64,000 bases of DNA, from the NCBI GenBank assembly GCA_951217055.1, contig OX578282.1:48294329-48358328 (forward strand), written 5' to 3'. The notes under the pieces are model-generated. The model was not told where the DNA came from. It made no database searches and worked only from the letters and a program-made list of their open reading frames with translations. The DNA comes from Gerris lacustris. Its lineage: Eukaryota; Arthropoda; Insecta; Hemiptera; Gerridae. Of the stretch, positions 1 to 14,539 are shown piece by piece. Both the position numbers and the translations under genes were made by a program. How positions within the stretch are numbered: position 1 is the first letter of the stretch; every line of letters begins with the position of its first letter.

Positions 1-234
1 TATAATCATAACTACTAATCAGAGATCACTGGTGATCAAGGATGTACCTATGTCTAAATTATACAATATTACGAACGCTCGCGTTATCACCGCACCTTCC
101 GCGTTGGGCACTGGGCTAAAGACGACACTGAGGGTGTTAAATAAATTATTTAGGACTTTTTGCAATTCTCTATACATTTTTTTACTTTCTCATAAAAAGA
201 GAAAGTATTGTGATGGCGCGAAAATTCGATTTTG

Positions 235-560
235 ATGGATTTACACGTTTTGAGTCCACTGAGTTTACAAAAGTGGTTTCTAAAAAAGTCTGTCTGTCGT
301 GTGTGCAGACTTCTGGAGCCTAAACTACTGGGCTGATTTTCAAATTCGGAATAGATGTTCAGAAAAATCATACCCCTAGGCGAAATCGAGAACTGATTTT
401 AGCTTCAAATTTGGGGGCGCTACCACTAAAACTCTGGAAAAACGTGAACTTATAATACGGTTCCGATGATTTTGATTAAAAAATTCTTAAATGTAGTCCA
501 TTTAAATAAGAATCTAACGATATTAGCCGTTTTCCTAAGAAAAATCTAAATCCTGAGAAA
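235..560 (+). repeat. Dispersed repeat family F2
   Basis: Recurs in block B (26600-26945) and, diverged and in the opposite orientation, at 51106-51430 and 52225-52515. Shared marks are a run like TTTGGGGGCGCTACC, an interrupted GGCGAAATCGAG, and a TTTTGATTAAAAAATTCTTA stretch near an ACGGTTCCGA motif. No coding potential survives. It resembles the non-autonomous or 3' parts of invertebrate transposons; the class is not identified. Confidence 0.6.
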
Positions 561-2369
561 ATAGTTAAACGCGAACGGAGAGAGGCCGGGTTCGATTCCT
601 CGCCGAAAAGAAGTTATTTTTATGATACATTTTGATAAAATCTTCAAAACTAATAAATGGAAAACACTGGGCTAATAAATTATGAACGAAAATTTGTCTG
701 AGTCTGATTTTTTTGTATTGAATTGTGAATTAGGTAGTATCACGTTTGTAGTTCTCGGGTAGAATCACAATTACACCTTTAAAAGTCATGAATACAATAA
801 TATTATTTTTAATATTACCTGTGCGTGGTATATCATCCGTGTGAAGGTAAATGAAGCTTAATCCACTCACCTGATTTCAATAATTATGTTTTACTTATTC
901 AGTTGGGTCATATCCCGAGAAAAAAAAAAAAACCTGAATATTATTTTAAAAGTTCAAACCATGTAGAAAGCGTTGTTTGAATCGACGCCTGCAGCAATTA
1001 AGCATAAATTCAAGCATATTGTGAGGCAGCTTCTAACCTACTGTTGTTTTGCATCCGGGGGCAAGCTTTTTCCAATAAATTATGTTTTTTAAGAAGTTAC
1101 ACATTTTTTTAATGCTCAATGTAGAAGGGATCTTTTGCAACATTCTTTCCTTAAGAAATTAATATATATTAAAATAATTAATCTTAATTAGAGTTAGATA
1201 AAAACAGGGTACTAATATGTCACGAATGTTACTTGATGACCGAAGCTAAGATGAAGAAAGATACTCCGTCTTAATGACTTATAATTATTCACACTTTATT
1301 AAACTTTAATACTATCGTACTGACATGCTTCGTTAATTTTAGCCGTCGCAATATAAAAACATAAAGATTAGAATAACGTTTGAACGACAGTGATCATAAA
1401 GATCATCATAAACTGCTAACCCTCTAGTGTTTAGAGGTAGCTAACTACACCAACCCAAACCAACTTAAACGCCATCTAGGTGACAAGATATAACAGTTAA
1501 TTACTTCTAAATAAATTATTAAAGTAAAGCATGCTAGTTTTATAGCCAATATTGTATTACTTAGTCATAGTTCCTGCTGAATTAAATACTTCACTTACTA
1601 TTTAACTCATTGAGAAAAAAACAATAAGTTTATGGTCAAAATCTTCCAGGATAGACCAGGTTTCAGTCATTTTAATGTTTCATCATTACTGAACTGGTCT
1701 CTACTTACTGTTTTCATTGTTAAATAATATTGTGATATTCGCACGCAACTCTCGCGTTAATGTAAAATTGAAATTTTAGGGCTGGAAAAAATTCTGACTT
1801 CATCTTTTCAATGAGACAAACAACATATTTTAATAATAATTTTTTTTAGTCAAACCAACACCGACACCAAAGTTTAAAATAGAGAAAACTACGTTTTTAC
1901 GGATACCTTATACGTCGTACTACTACTAACATACCGATTTTAATAAAAATTCACACACATCGTCAAAAGTACAATTGCAACAGGCATGTCGAATTTCAAC
2001 CTGACACAAGCAGAAGTTTTTGTGTAGTGAAGTGATATGTTTGATCAAATTCTAAATGGAGAAGGCCGGGGCCTGATGAGGGTAAGGAAATAGTTCTGTT
2101 CCCTGTGACTAAAGCGCAGGACAGTGGTGAATGGAAATCTTTGTGTCAATTCTCTACACTGCAAGGTAGAAGAGAATGTGAATAAGTAAGTTGGTTCATG
2201 ATACTTTAAAAAATCTTAGTGTTGAAGATACTCTAGTTCTAGTTGAAAATTTGCCATAACATTAGAGTAATTTGACGCATTTTATAGATCATAATCTGTT
2301 TGATGCTAATGACTTTTAAGAGTAATTTCCTAACTGATATAAGAAGTTATGTAATAATAATATTAGGCA
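561..2369. other. No gene seen; AT-rich sequence
   Basis: No open frame of note and no RNA gene. A perfect Pol III B-box-like string (GGTTCGATTCC, near 590) stands alone without an A box, so I treat it as a tRNA-derived relic. The same stretch is in block B with a few percent substitutions. Confidence 0.5.
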
Positions 2370-2638
2370 TAACAGCGTATGATGGGCTTGGGCCTGCCAA
2401 AGGGCTTATACAACTATGAATATAAGGGATGAAACGGGGTTGCTGAGTCGCTCCATCAGCAGTATAATCCTTTGTATTGGATTCCGTAGCCCGATGGGCG
2501 CCGCTTCACTTAAGTTGCTACTCATTTATATAGCATGCTGGGTTAACATCGAGTGGGGGCCACTTGCCGGGATCGAGAATTGAACCCGACACCTCCTGGA
2601 TGATATGAGTATGCGGTAGCAATGAGCGAGGGACCCCA
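2370..2638 (-). repeat. tRNA-derived SINE-like element
   Basis: On the minus strand the sequence opens with GGGTCCCTCGCTCATTGCTA, an A-box-like start, and about 45 bases later has GGGTTCAATTCTCG, close to the Pol III B box. A tRNA-unrelated GC-richer body follows. The spacing fits a tRNA head, but the arms are too diverged for a functional tRNA. Present in block B. Confidence 0.5.
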
Positions 2639-3090
2639 TAAAAATTTATACATTAGAAGGAATAATTAATTTAGATTTGATGTGATAGCAAACTTTTAAC
2701 GTTTTTAATGGTCGTTATTGCTAATGTTATGGTTTCTGTTTTTTAAGCTGTAAAAAGAGTGAATATGTTAAAAAGTTGGTAAGAAGGGATGAAGAGAAAC
2801 TTGGTATAAAAGAGTCAACAGATGTAAATGGAAGAGCTCGTTAGGGTAGGTGACGAGTGACGAAACATAATGACACCACAGGAAAAACTGTCTCTCTCCT
2901 CGTTAGCATACATCTACCTAGACAAAGGCAGCCAAGTTACAAACTTGCCATGTTATATAAAACCTAAAAATGCCAGAATGGTTGTATATTGAGTATATAA
3001 GGGTATCAAATCTTAGTAAGCATCTTTGTAGAAAGTTTGTTACGTTATGAAACGGAAGTAAGGCAAACTAACTTCAACTATTACTTCTGG
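2639..3090. other. No gene seen
   Basis: AT-rich sequence between the SINE-like element and the long (AT)n tract. No open frame or structured element recognised. Confidence 0.5.
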
Positions 3091-6534
<3,444 letters not shown>

Positions 6535-6765
6535 TCTCTGGGATTCGAACAAACCAATCATTAGGTTTGTTCCAACCACACTTCAAACTGGTTTGGACAG
6601 TTCCAAACGCATCGGACCACATTTGAACGTTTTTTGCTAATGCACATGCGTCGTACAGTTTGAAACTAGTTTGAGGTGTGGTTGGAACAAACCTATTATG
6701 TTGGTGTTTTGACCGGTTTCATGTGGAGTTACGGATTCACTAACCACTCGGCTACACCGGTCCCC
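6535..6765 (-). repeat. tRNA-derived sequence (Ser/Leu-like) split by a MITE
   Basis: Read on the minus strand it has TAGCCGAGTGGTTAG, a near-perfect Pol III A box as in class II (Ser/Leu) tRNAs, and further on GTTCGAATCCCAG, a perfect B box. The 130-base inverted-repeat element at 6564-6693 lies between them. Even without the insert the arms do not fold as a normal tRNA, so this is most likely a tRNA-derived SINE head or tRNA pseudogene. Confidence 0.6.
6564..6693. mobile_element. Short TIR element (MITE) with TA target duplication
   Basis: The ends are inverted copies: GGTTTGTTCCAACCACACTT at the left and its reverse complement at the right, continuing for about 35 bases with few mismatches. 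A TA lies on each side, as expected for Tc1/mariner (Stowaway-type) elements. It is non-coding and sits inside the tRNA-derived sequence. The block B copy (32881-33015) differs in the central loop. Confidence 0.8.
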
Positions 6766-6897
6766 AAGTAGAAATTAATATAAATAATAGCTAGCTTTAT
6801 TGAACACAGGAGTAACTCATACATATTATGCAATTGTCCTTAAATACATCCTTAAATGTTTTAATGTAAAAGACTTAATATTAAAAGATTTATGTAA

Positions 6898-7245
6898 ATG
6901 AAATGTTGAAGTAGACTACACACTCACTTAACTTTAAACAAAAAGCTTATTTCGTCATAAACAGCTTGGTTTTCCGGTGAAATCCGCGTCACGAAAGGGT
7001 TGAAGTCCGACGTTTCGCTTCCACTACTAAAAGCATCTTCAGGGGTGTGGTGCATAGTTATGTTTACTCGAAGCAACAACAAGACATTCTGCGAGGATGT
7101 CTTGTTGCTTCGTGTAAACATCACGATGCACCATGCGACTTCATCCCCTTCGTGACGCGGATTTCACCGGAAAACCAAGCTGTTTATGACGAAATAAGCG
7201 TTTGTTTAAAGTTAAGTGAGTGTGTAGTCTACTTCAACATTTCAT
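6898..7245. repeat. Long palindrome of Penelope-like terminal sequence
   Basis: Left arm 6898-7087 and right arm 7098-7245 are reverse complements around a 10-base spacer. The left arm is about 42 bases longer, and the extra segment (about 7008-7049) is the hammerhead-like CTGAAGA...GAAAC motif on the minus strand. The arm sequence matches the 3' part of the Penelope-like remnant at 21109-21240 (shared CGTGACGCGGATTTCACCGG). Head-to-head terminal copies are typical of Penelope-like element insertions. Confidence 0.8.
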
Positions 7246-7761
7246 CTACCCGCGGAAGCCTACGCACCAAGATAAATGCTTATTTGTTTTGTTTCAATAT
7301 TATTATCAATAAAAATTCATATAGATTCTTCCTGGAGCATAAACACCCGAGCTTCTCCTCGACGCTATTCTTGTTTACAAGAAATAAACGAAACTTAGTT
7401 ACCATAGTACCTGTGTTTTGTATGTAAACTATACAAGGCATCGCGTGGCTCTATCATTAAAGCGAGCGGAATGATATTAAATATTAGATATTAAGAAAAT
7501 AGTTAATCATGATGATCTTTAATCTATTTGAGATTCAGCCGAGAATAGTTTGTGTATTTAGATTCCGTGTAGTTTTTCATTTATTATAGATTCTCTGTAG
7601 ACGCATAATTGAATTCTGTGATTGTTAAAGAGAATTATTGTAATAGAGAGCCGTGCAGTGGGGGGAGAATGGTACCTTTCTACATATTCCTTAACTTACA
7701 TGTTCCAACCATCATCATGTCAACAATTATAAAATGTATCACTTCACTACTCATGTACAGG
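7246..7761. other. No gene seen
   Basis: AT-rich DNA between the palindrome and the direct-repeat region, essentially identical in block B from about 7440 onward. Open frames here have no recognisable features. Confidence 0.5.
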
Positions 7762-9035
7762 GCAGATGAGCCCAGCAATATTGCTCAGTTCTGTCTCTGT
7801 GAAAGGTCGCTGGAGAAGTAATTAAAAACCAAAGGACCAGTTCTATTTTTGACAATAGAACAAAAGAAAAAGAAGAATAATTGGGTGTTACATTAAAAAA
7901 ATTTGAGTTCGCTATATTTTTCCTGTGTGCGCGTCAAAACGATCTTTAATATTGGAAAGTTTCACGTTTCTATCTCTTTTTATTCAAAAGTTATTGGAAC
8001 AGACAGACACATGAACGAAACTATAAGGGTTTCTTTTTTTGGTTTTACCAACGAAACCCTAAAAAGCAAAGAAAAACAAACAAATTTGATTACCCTGTTT
8101 TAATAATAAAAGATTATATATGTATTAAAATAAATAAGTAATGATATATATAATAATTAATGATAAGTATAAATTATTAGGTTAACCAAAAATATAAGAT
8201 AAATATAAATTATTAGGTTAACCAAAAAAAAAAAAGAAGTTAATTGGACCTTCTTTTCCTAAGATTGTAGGAGGTAAGGATAGGTATCCACTTATGCTGG
8301 TTAAAATTAATTTTAACTTAAGGCGTAGAGAGGGGGGTGGACTGTAAGGATAAATATATATTGGGTGTCTAAATAGATATACAAGATAAAATTAAAAATA
8401 GAATAAATGATATAAGTAAGCGGGTAAGAATGTAGGTCTAACCTGATACTGCAGCGTTGTGTCGGGTGAACTTGAAATACGCCGGGTTTGAGGTAAGCAC
8501 ACTTATAAAAATAAATTAAAATGAATAATTTTGCGGGATATTAAAGCGGGTGGTTTAGCGGGTTAACAATTGCGGTAGGGCAGACGATCCGACTTGTGCA
8601 ACGCAACGTCTGGAAGCGGAAGGGGTGAAGGTATAGATGCTCAAGTCATAGCCGAGCCGTGGTTCACAATTTCTCCACTAGATAGCAGCACGCACCAGAC
8701 CCGGGCTGAGTAGGAGGAACATCCAGCTTCACTCACTTACTTTTATAGAATATTATTTAATTTAAATAGGTTATAAGAAAAGATAGAATAAAAACAGATA
8801 TAAGATAAATATTGTCCAGATGAGCCCAGCAACATTGCTCAGTTCTGTCACTGTGAAAGGTCGCTGGAGAAGTAATTGAAAAACCAAAGGACCAATTTTA
8901 TTTTTGACAATAGAACAAAAAAAAGAAGATGAATAATTGGGTGTTAAATTAAAAAAAGCAAAGAAAAACAAACAAATTTGATTACCCTGTTTTAATAATA
9001 AAAGATTATATATGTATTAAAATAATACTTTAATG
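7762..9035. repeat. Pair of about 220 bp direct repeats with an insertion in the first
   Basis: The stretch beginning AGATGAGCCCAGCAA is present at 7762-8140 and again at 8817-9035. The first copy is split by about 160 bases (7901-8061) absent from the second, which joins directly at AAAAAAAGCAAAG, so the second shows the empty site. A smaller unit (TTATTAGGTTAACCAAAAA) occurs near 8175, 8207 and 9052. Between the repeats lies GC-richer unique sequence (8560-8720) of unknown nature. Confidence 0.8.
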
Positions 9036-11048
<2,013 letters not shown>

Positions 11049-11217
11049 ATTTCTTCTTTATTTTAAGAGTAGTTCGTGTAATAATTGTATATATCTTTCG
11101 TTCGTAAGATCGTGTTCACGACTTAAATTTCGACTAGATTAACTAATATACTAATTATTTTAAGCGGCAAATATTAACTAATAAACTAGGTAACAATCGC
11201 ATTGATTTAAGGTCGTA

Positions 11218-11590
11218 AAGTCACCGCTCAGCTATCACTGAGTCGAGGCAACTCGAGGTCGTGGGTTCGATCCCGGGCCGTGATACACTGGATGCATCTA
11301 TGAATCGCGGACGGAGCAGGGTGAGGGCACCCCATGAGGGGTTCTCTTCCCCTACACTTTGAAGCACTCTCATATAGCTTACTAAAGACCACATCATACT
11401 CGCTTCGGCGGTACAATGTACAAATGTATGATGTGTAAAGTAGCTGGAACTCTCCACCACAGGAAGTAAACTGGGTCCACTGTAGGCCTGATTGCGAGGT
11501 TCGAACAAGTGGTTCGTCCCACCCGTCTAGTAGGAATTGCTAGGTAACTACTACTACTACTACTAAATACCTTGGGCGCTACAATGATAA
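11218..11590 (+). repeat. tRNA-derived SINE-like element
   Basis: It opens with a tRNA-like head: CACCGCTCAGCTATCACTGA (weak A box) followed by GTGGGTTCGATCCCGGG, which contains a perfect B box. About 300 bases of non-tRNA body follow, with a (CTA)n stretch near 11551. Identical in block B (37558-37930). Frames translated across it are not genes. Confidence 0.6.
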
Positions 11591-12634
11591 CACACATACA
11601 GACTTCATGCTGAATACCAATCAGGAGGTCTTAAAAACATCCAAAACGGATAATTCAGTTGAAATCTCGAAAAAAAAATTGTTGGTTGAAAATATAACTT
11701 TTCCTACCTTAAAGTGAGGAAAAGCAAAAATAAACTTTAGAGTTTTTTGTACTGATCACCAGAACTTATATTTGTTGTATATTTTGCTTTGATAAATAAT
11801 TCAAGAATGCAATAACTTTGTATAATAAATTAATATTTTCAATTCGAGTAAAACTTTAAAAGCCCATTTAAAAATCATTTATTTCCCCTCGTATATTCTT
11901 TCCTCAATTTTACAACATTTTCCACCTCCAGTATCTCTTCTTGTGAATATTTTTGCTCTTTTTTTTCATTTATTATTTAATATTAATTAGCATGTAACAT
12001 TTTCATTAATTAGAATGTTCATGAATAAATTAATTAATTAGGATTAAAAATGTATTTAAAAAAAGAGAGAGGATATTACTTAAGATTAAAAATTAAATAA
12101 AGAGGTATTAAAATCGCACTTTCTTTTACAGTAAAAGACTCTTAAATAATTTCATAATTAGAGTAAAGAAATTTACAACCTATATTTATTAAATTCAATT
12201 CAAAATTGGTTTTATTTTTTTATAATAATTAATAAGATGTTATATTTCAAATTCCTAAAAACTACATTTATGTTGCTATATAATATATATTCACCAACTT
12301 TTTATGAAATTCGAAATAAAAATTAAAAGAAAATGTTTAGTTTTGTTCTTACATGAAAAAAGAAAATGTGTAAAAATGTTTTTTTAATTAATAAATGGCT
12401 GCTATGGTACAAGAAAGAAAATAGACGTGCTTTCTAAATAGAAATCTCTCATTCCTCTCATCTTTTTTAAAATAAGAGAAAATATTCCTAACACAGTTTT
12501 TTTTCTACTTTTTAAATCGTTTCATAAAATGTTTGAAAGCTAGCGCGATGATAAAAAAAAAAAAAAAACTTGTTCATTAAAACACACAGAAACCTACACT
12601 TTTATAACATACTCATATAATAAATAATAATAAA
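11591..12634. other. No gene seen; very AT-rich
   Basis: Poly(A)/poly(T) tracts and TTAATTAA-like strings; no open frame or element ends recognised. Identical by eye in block B. Confidence 0.5.
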
Positions 12635-12849
12635 TATATATATATATATATCAGCAATATAATACCGTGTTTATGCACACTGCAATAGGCTACACAACTT
12701 GTGAGAGACACCAAGGGATGTGCCACGCAAGCGTGACCCATAGGAACTGTTCCAACATCAGACATTGCGTCATTGAGATGTTGGCTCGGCATTACGCCAT
12801 GTCCTGCATCGTTTCGTCGCGTCCGACTCATCAGGGGCCCGACGATGAC
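12635..12849 (-). mobile_element. About 200 bp dispersed element with 5' hammerhead and (TA)n tail
   Basis: Occurs here, in block B (38975-39189) and diverged at 46233-46430. In the minus orientation it starts at a hammerhead ribozyme core, runs through CATGGCGTAATGCCGAGCC, and ends against a (TA)n tract in every copy. A short non-coding unit with a fixed end followed by simple repeats suggests a retroposon of the kind mobilised by RTE-type machinery; that is inference. Confidence 0.6.
12791..12834 (-). ncRNA. Hammerhead ribozyme core (candidate)
   Basis: The minus strand reads CTGATGA, then GTCG-GACG-CGAC (perfect 4 bp stem II with a 4-base loop), then GAAAC. All invariant core bases of the hammerhead are present. 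A short stem III (ACG with CGT, 13-base loop) would place cleavage after GTA, an allowed NUH site. Stem I pairing is weak, so activity is uncertain. The ribozyme lies downstream of, and on the same strand as, the silk-like pseudogene. Confidence 0.65.
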
Positions 12850-12851
12850 AA

Positions 12852-13320
12852 GTATGCAAAAAGTTTAGTTAATTATTTATTTCACACCGAGACCCTGACC
12901 GGCGAGACCACCCAAAGCCCCAAGACCTTGTCCAACAATACCACTCAAGGCACCAAGACCTTGACCGGCAAGACCAGTCAAAGCTCCAAGACCTTGTCCA
13001 ACGAAACCGAAAGCAAAACCAAGACCTTGTCCAGCAAGTCCGGAAGCGGCACTAAGACCTTGTCCGGCAAATCCGGAAGCAGCACCAAGACCTTGACCGG
13101 CAAGACCACTCAAAGCTCCAAGACCTTGTCCAGCGAAACCGAAAGCAAAACCAAGACCTTGTCCAGCAAGTCCGGAAGCGGCACTATGACCTTGTCTAGC
13201 AAGTCCGAAAGCAGAGTTTACAGCACCACTAGCGTCGACTCCAACGTTGGCAGAGAAACTTTGGCAGTTTGCTCCAACAACTGCGACGGCGAGAAGGCCT
13301 TCATGGTTATTTCTGGAAGA
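12852..13320 (-). pseudogene. Degenerate copy of the secreted 11-residue-repeat protein gene
   Basis: This matches the intact genes at 41936-42466 and 56342-56872: the AVVGANCQSFSA segment after the signal peptide, the VDASGAVNSA linker, then about nine 11-residue repeats (GLAGQGLGAAS type). Compared with the intact genes a 10-base deletion in the signal-peptide codons puts the original ATG (minus strand, at 13304) out of frame. The repeat region stays open only from an upstream ATG (13323) that lies across the conserved splice-acceptor position. The 3' end is also lost: the frame runs from a repeat straight into the 3' UTR sequence and stops at GTGAAATAA. The splice acceptor CTTCCAG before the old start is kept. 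A weakly secreted or cytoplasmic product is possible, but pseudogene is the better call. Damage is shared with block B, so it predates that duplication. Confidence 0.8.
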
Positions 13321-14539
13321 CATCGTATTATTAATGAGTTTGATAATGTAAGTTATCTTATTTCGGTTGTATTTAGAGGTGGGTAATAACTGTTATTTGA
13401 CAGTATCAGGTCATCACGTTCTCGAACGGTAATTGGTTACTTGGTAATAGTTTCTCAACAAAAGTCGTTAAATTATAATATAAAATGCATGTCATGTAAA
13501 TTTCATCTATTAATTAAAAATAGATAGTAAATTTATAAATTTATAGTATATAGAGATTTATGGAGGTTGTAGATTCTACATGCATGCTTACTACAAACAT
13601 ACTTTGAAATCTGATGCATGGGATTGCTGTAAAGATCTAATCTATGTAAAATTCTCGGGCCTTAACAAGGATTTAACTAGGTGTGCACTGCAGTTGTCTG
13701 CTTGCAATATTGAGCTGAGCGTGCAATTTGATCTTAAACAATAAATATTTTTATGTATAAACAGCTAAAATGTGATCAAAAATAGTAACATTTCTAATTT
13801 TTAATTAAAAATGTTTTTAATAATTATGCGTGTTCTTCCTCTTTTTCTATTTTACCACAAAATATGACAAAATTGAACATAACAACAATACCTGTACTCT
13901 TAAAGAGCTTTCCAACGACATGCATCATGAAGAGCATATACTATTTTAACTTCTGTACCCCGTACGCCTGAGTACCAATTTGGACCATTTCAGATTTATA
14001 ACTTCCTGTGGTTGGTCACTATGACTGTGCCGAATTTTGTGTTGATCGGTTCAGCCGTTCAGGAGGGGTATGTGTCCAACCAAATGCAAAATATATTATA
14101 AAAGCTTAGCTTCGCTCAGCTCAACAAGCAAAATAAACCCAAAAAAGGCGCCCTTCCTGAGGCCGATAAAAGCGTGTAAGTATGAGTCTAAAATAGTTGA
14201 AGCGATGAATCCAAATGAGACGTATATAATTATAATAAACGATATTAGAGGAAAATCAGTCCAGAAGAACCGGAGCTAAAATGTATGTTAGTTACGTATG
14301 AAAAGCGGGGGCGGGGCAGGAGCGCAAACCTGGATCAGGGGTCTGAGGTATTGTCTTAAGTCAGCCCCAGCCGAGGGCCCTCGGCAGAGGCACCCACACA
14401 ATTTAGTAGAAATTAGTAGAAAATTTACTAATTAGGCAGAGGAAGGGATGAGGCCTTCAAGTAAGGTTCCAACCGAGCTCCACTACACTACTAACAATCT
14501 TGTAAATCTTTGCCGTTTTTTTGTTATATTGTAATAACA
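13321..14539. other. No gene; diverged dispersed repeat (F3) at about 13860-14080
   Basis: No promoter like that of the intact genes (TATA plus TATCAGTT) is seen upstream of the pseudogene. The sequence from about 13860 (AAGAGCTTTCCAACGACATG, then a TGTACCCC string) resembles 44280-44420 and ends in a GATCGGTTCAGCCGTTCAGG phrase typical of invertebrate transposon tails. Near 14367 begins a segment (CAGCCCCAGCCGAGGGCCCT) found in all three blocks. Confidence 0.5.

Noticed and set aside
11218..11290. Functional tRNA gene
   Set aside because: The perfect B box is present, but there is no proper acceptor or anticodon stem, and a SINE-like body follows.
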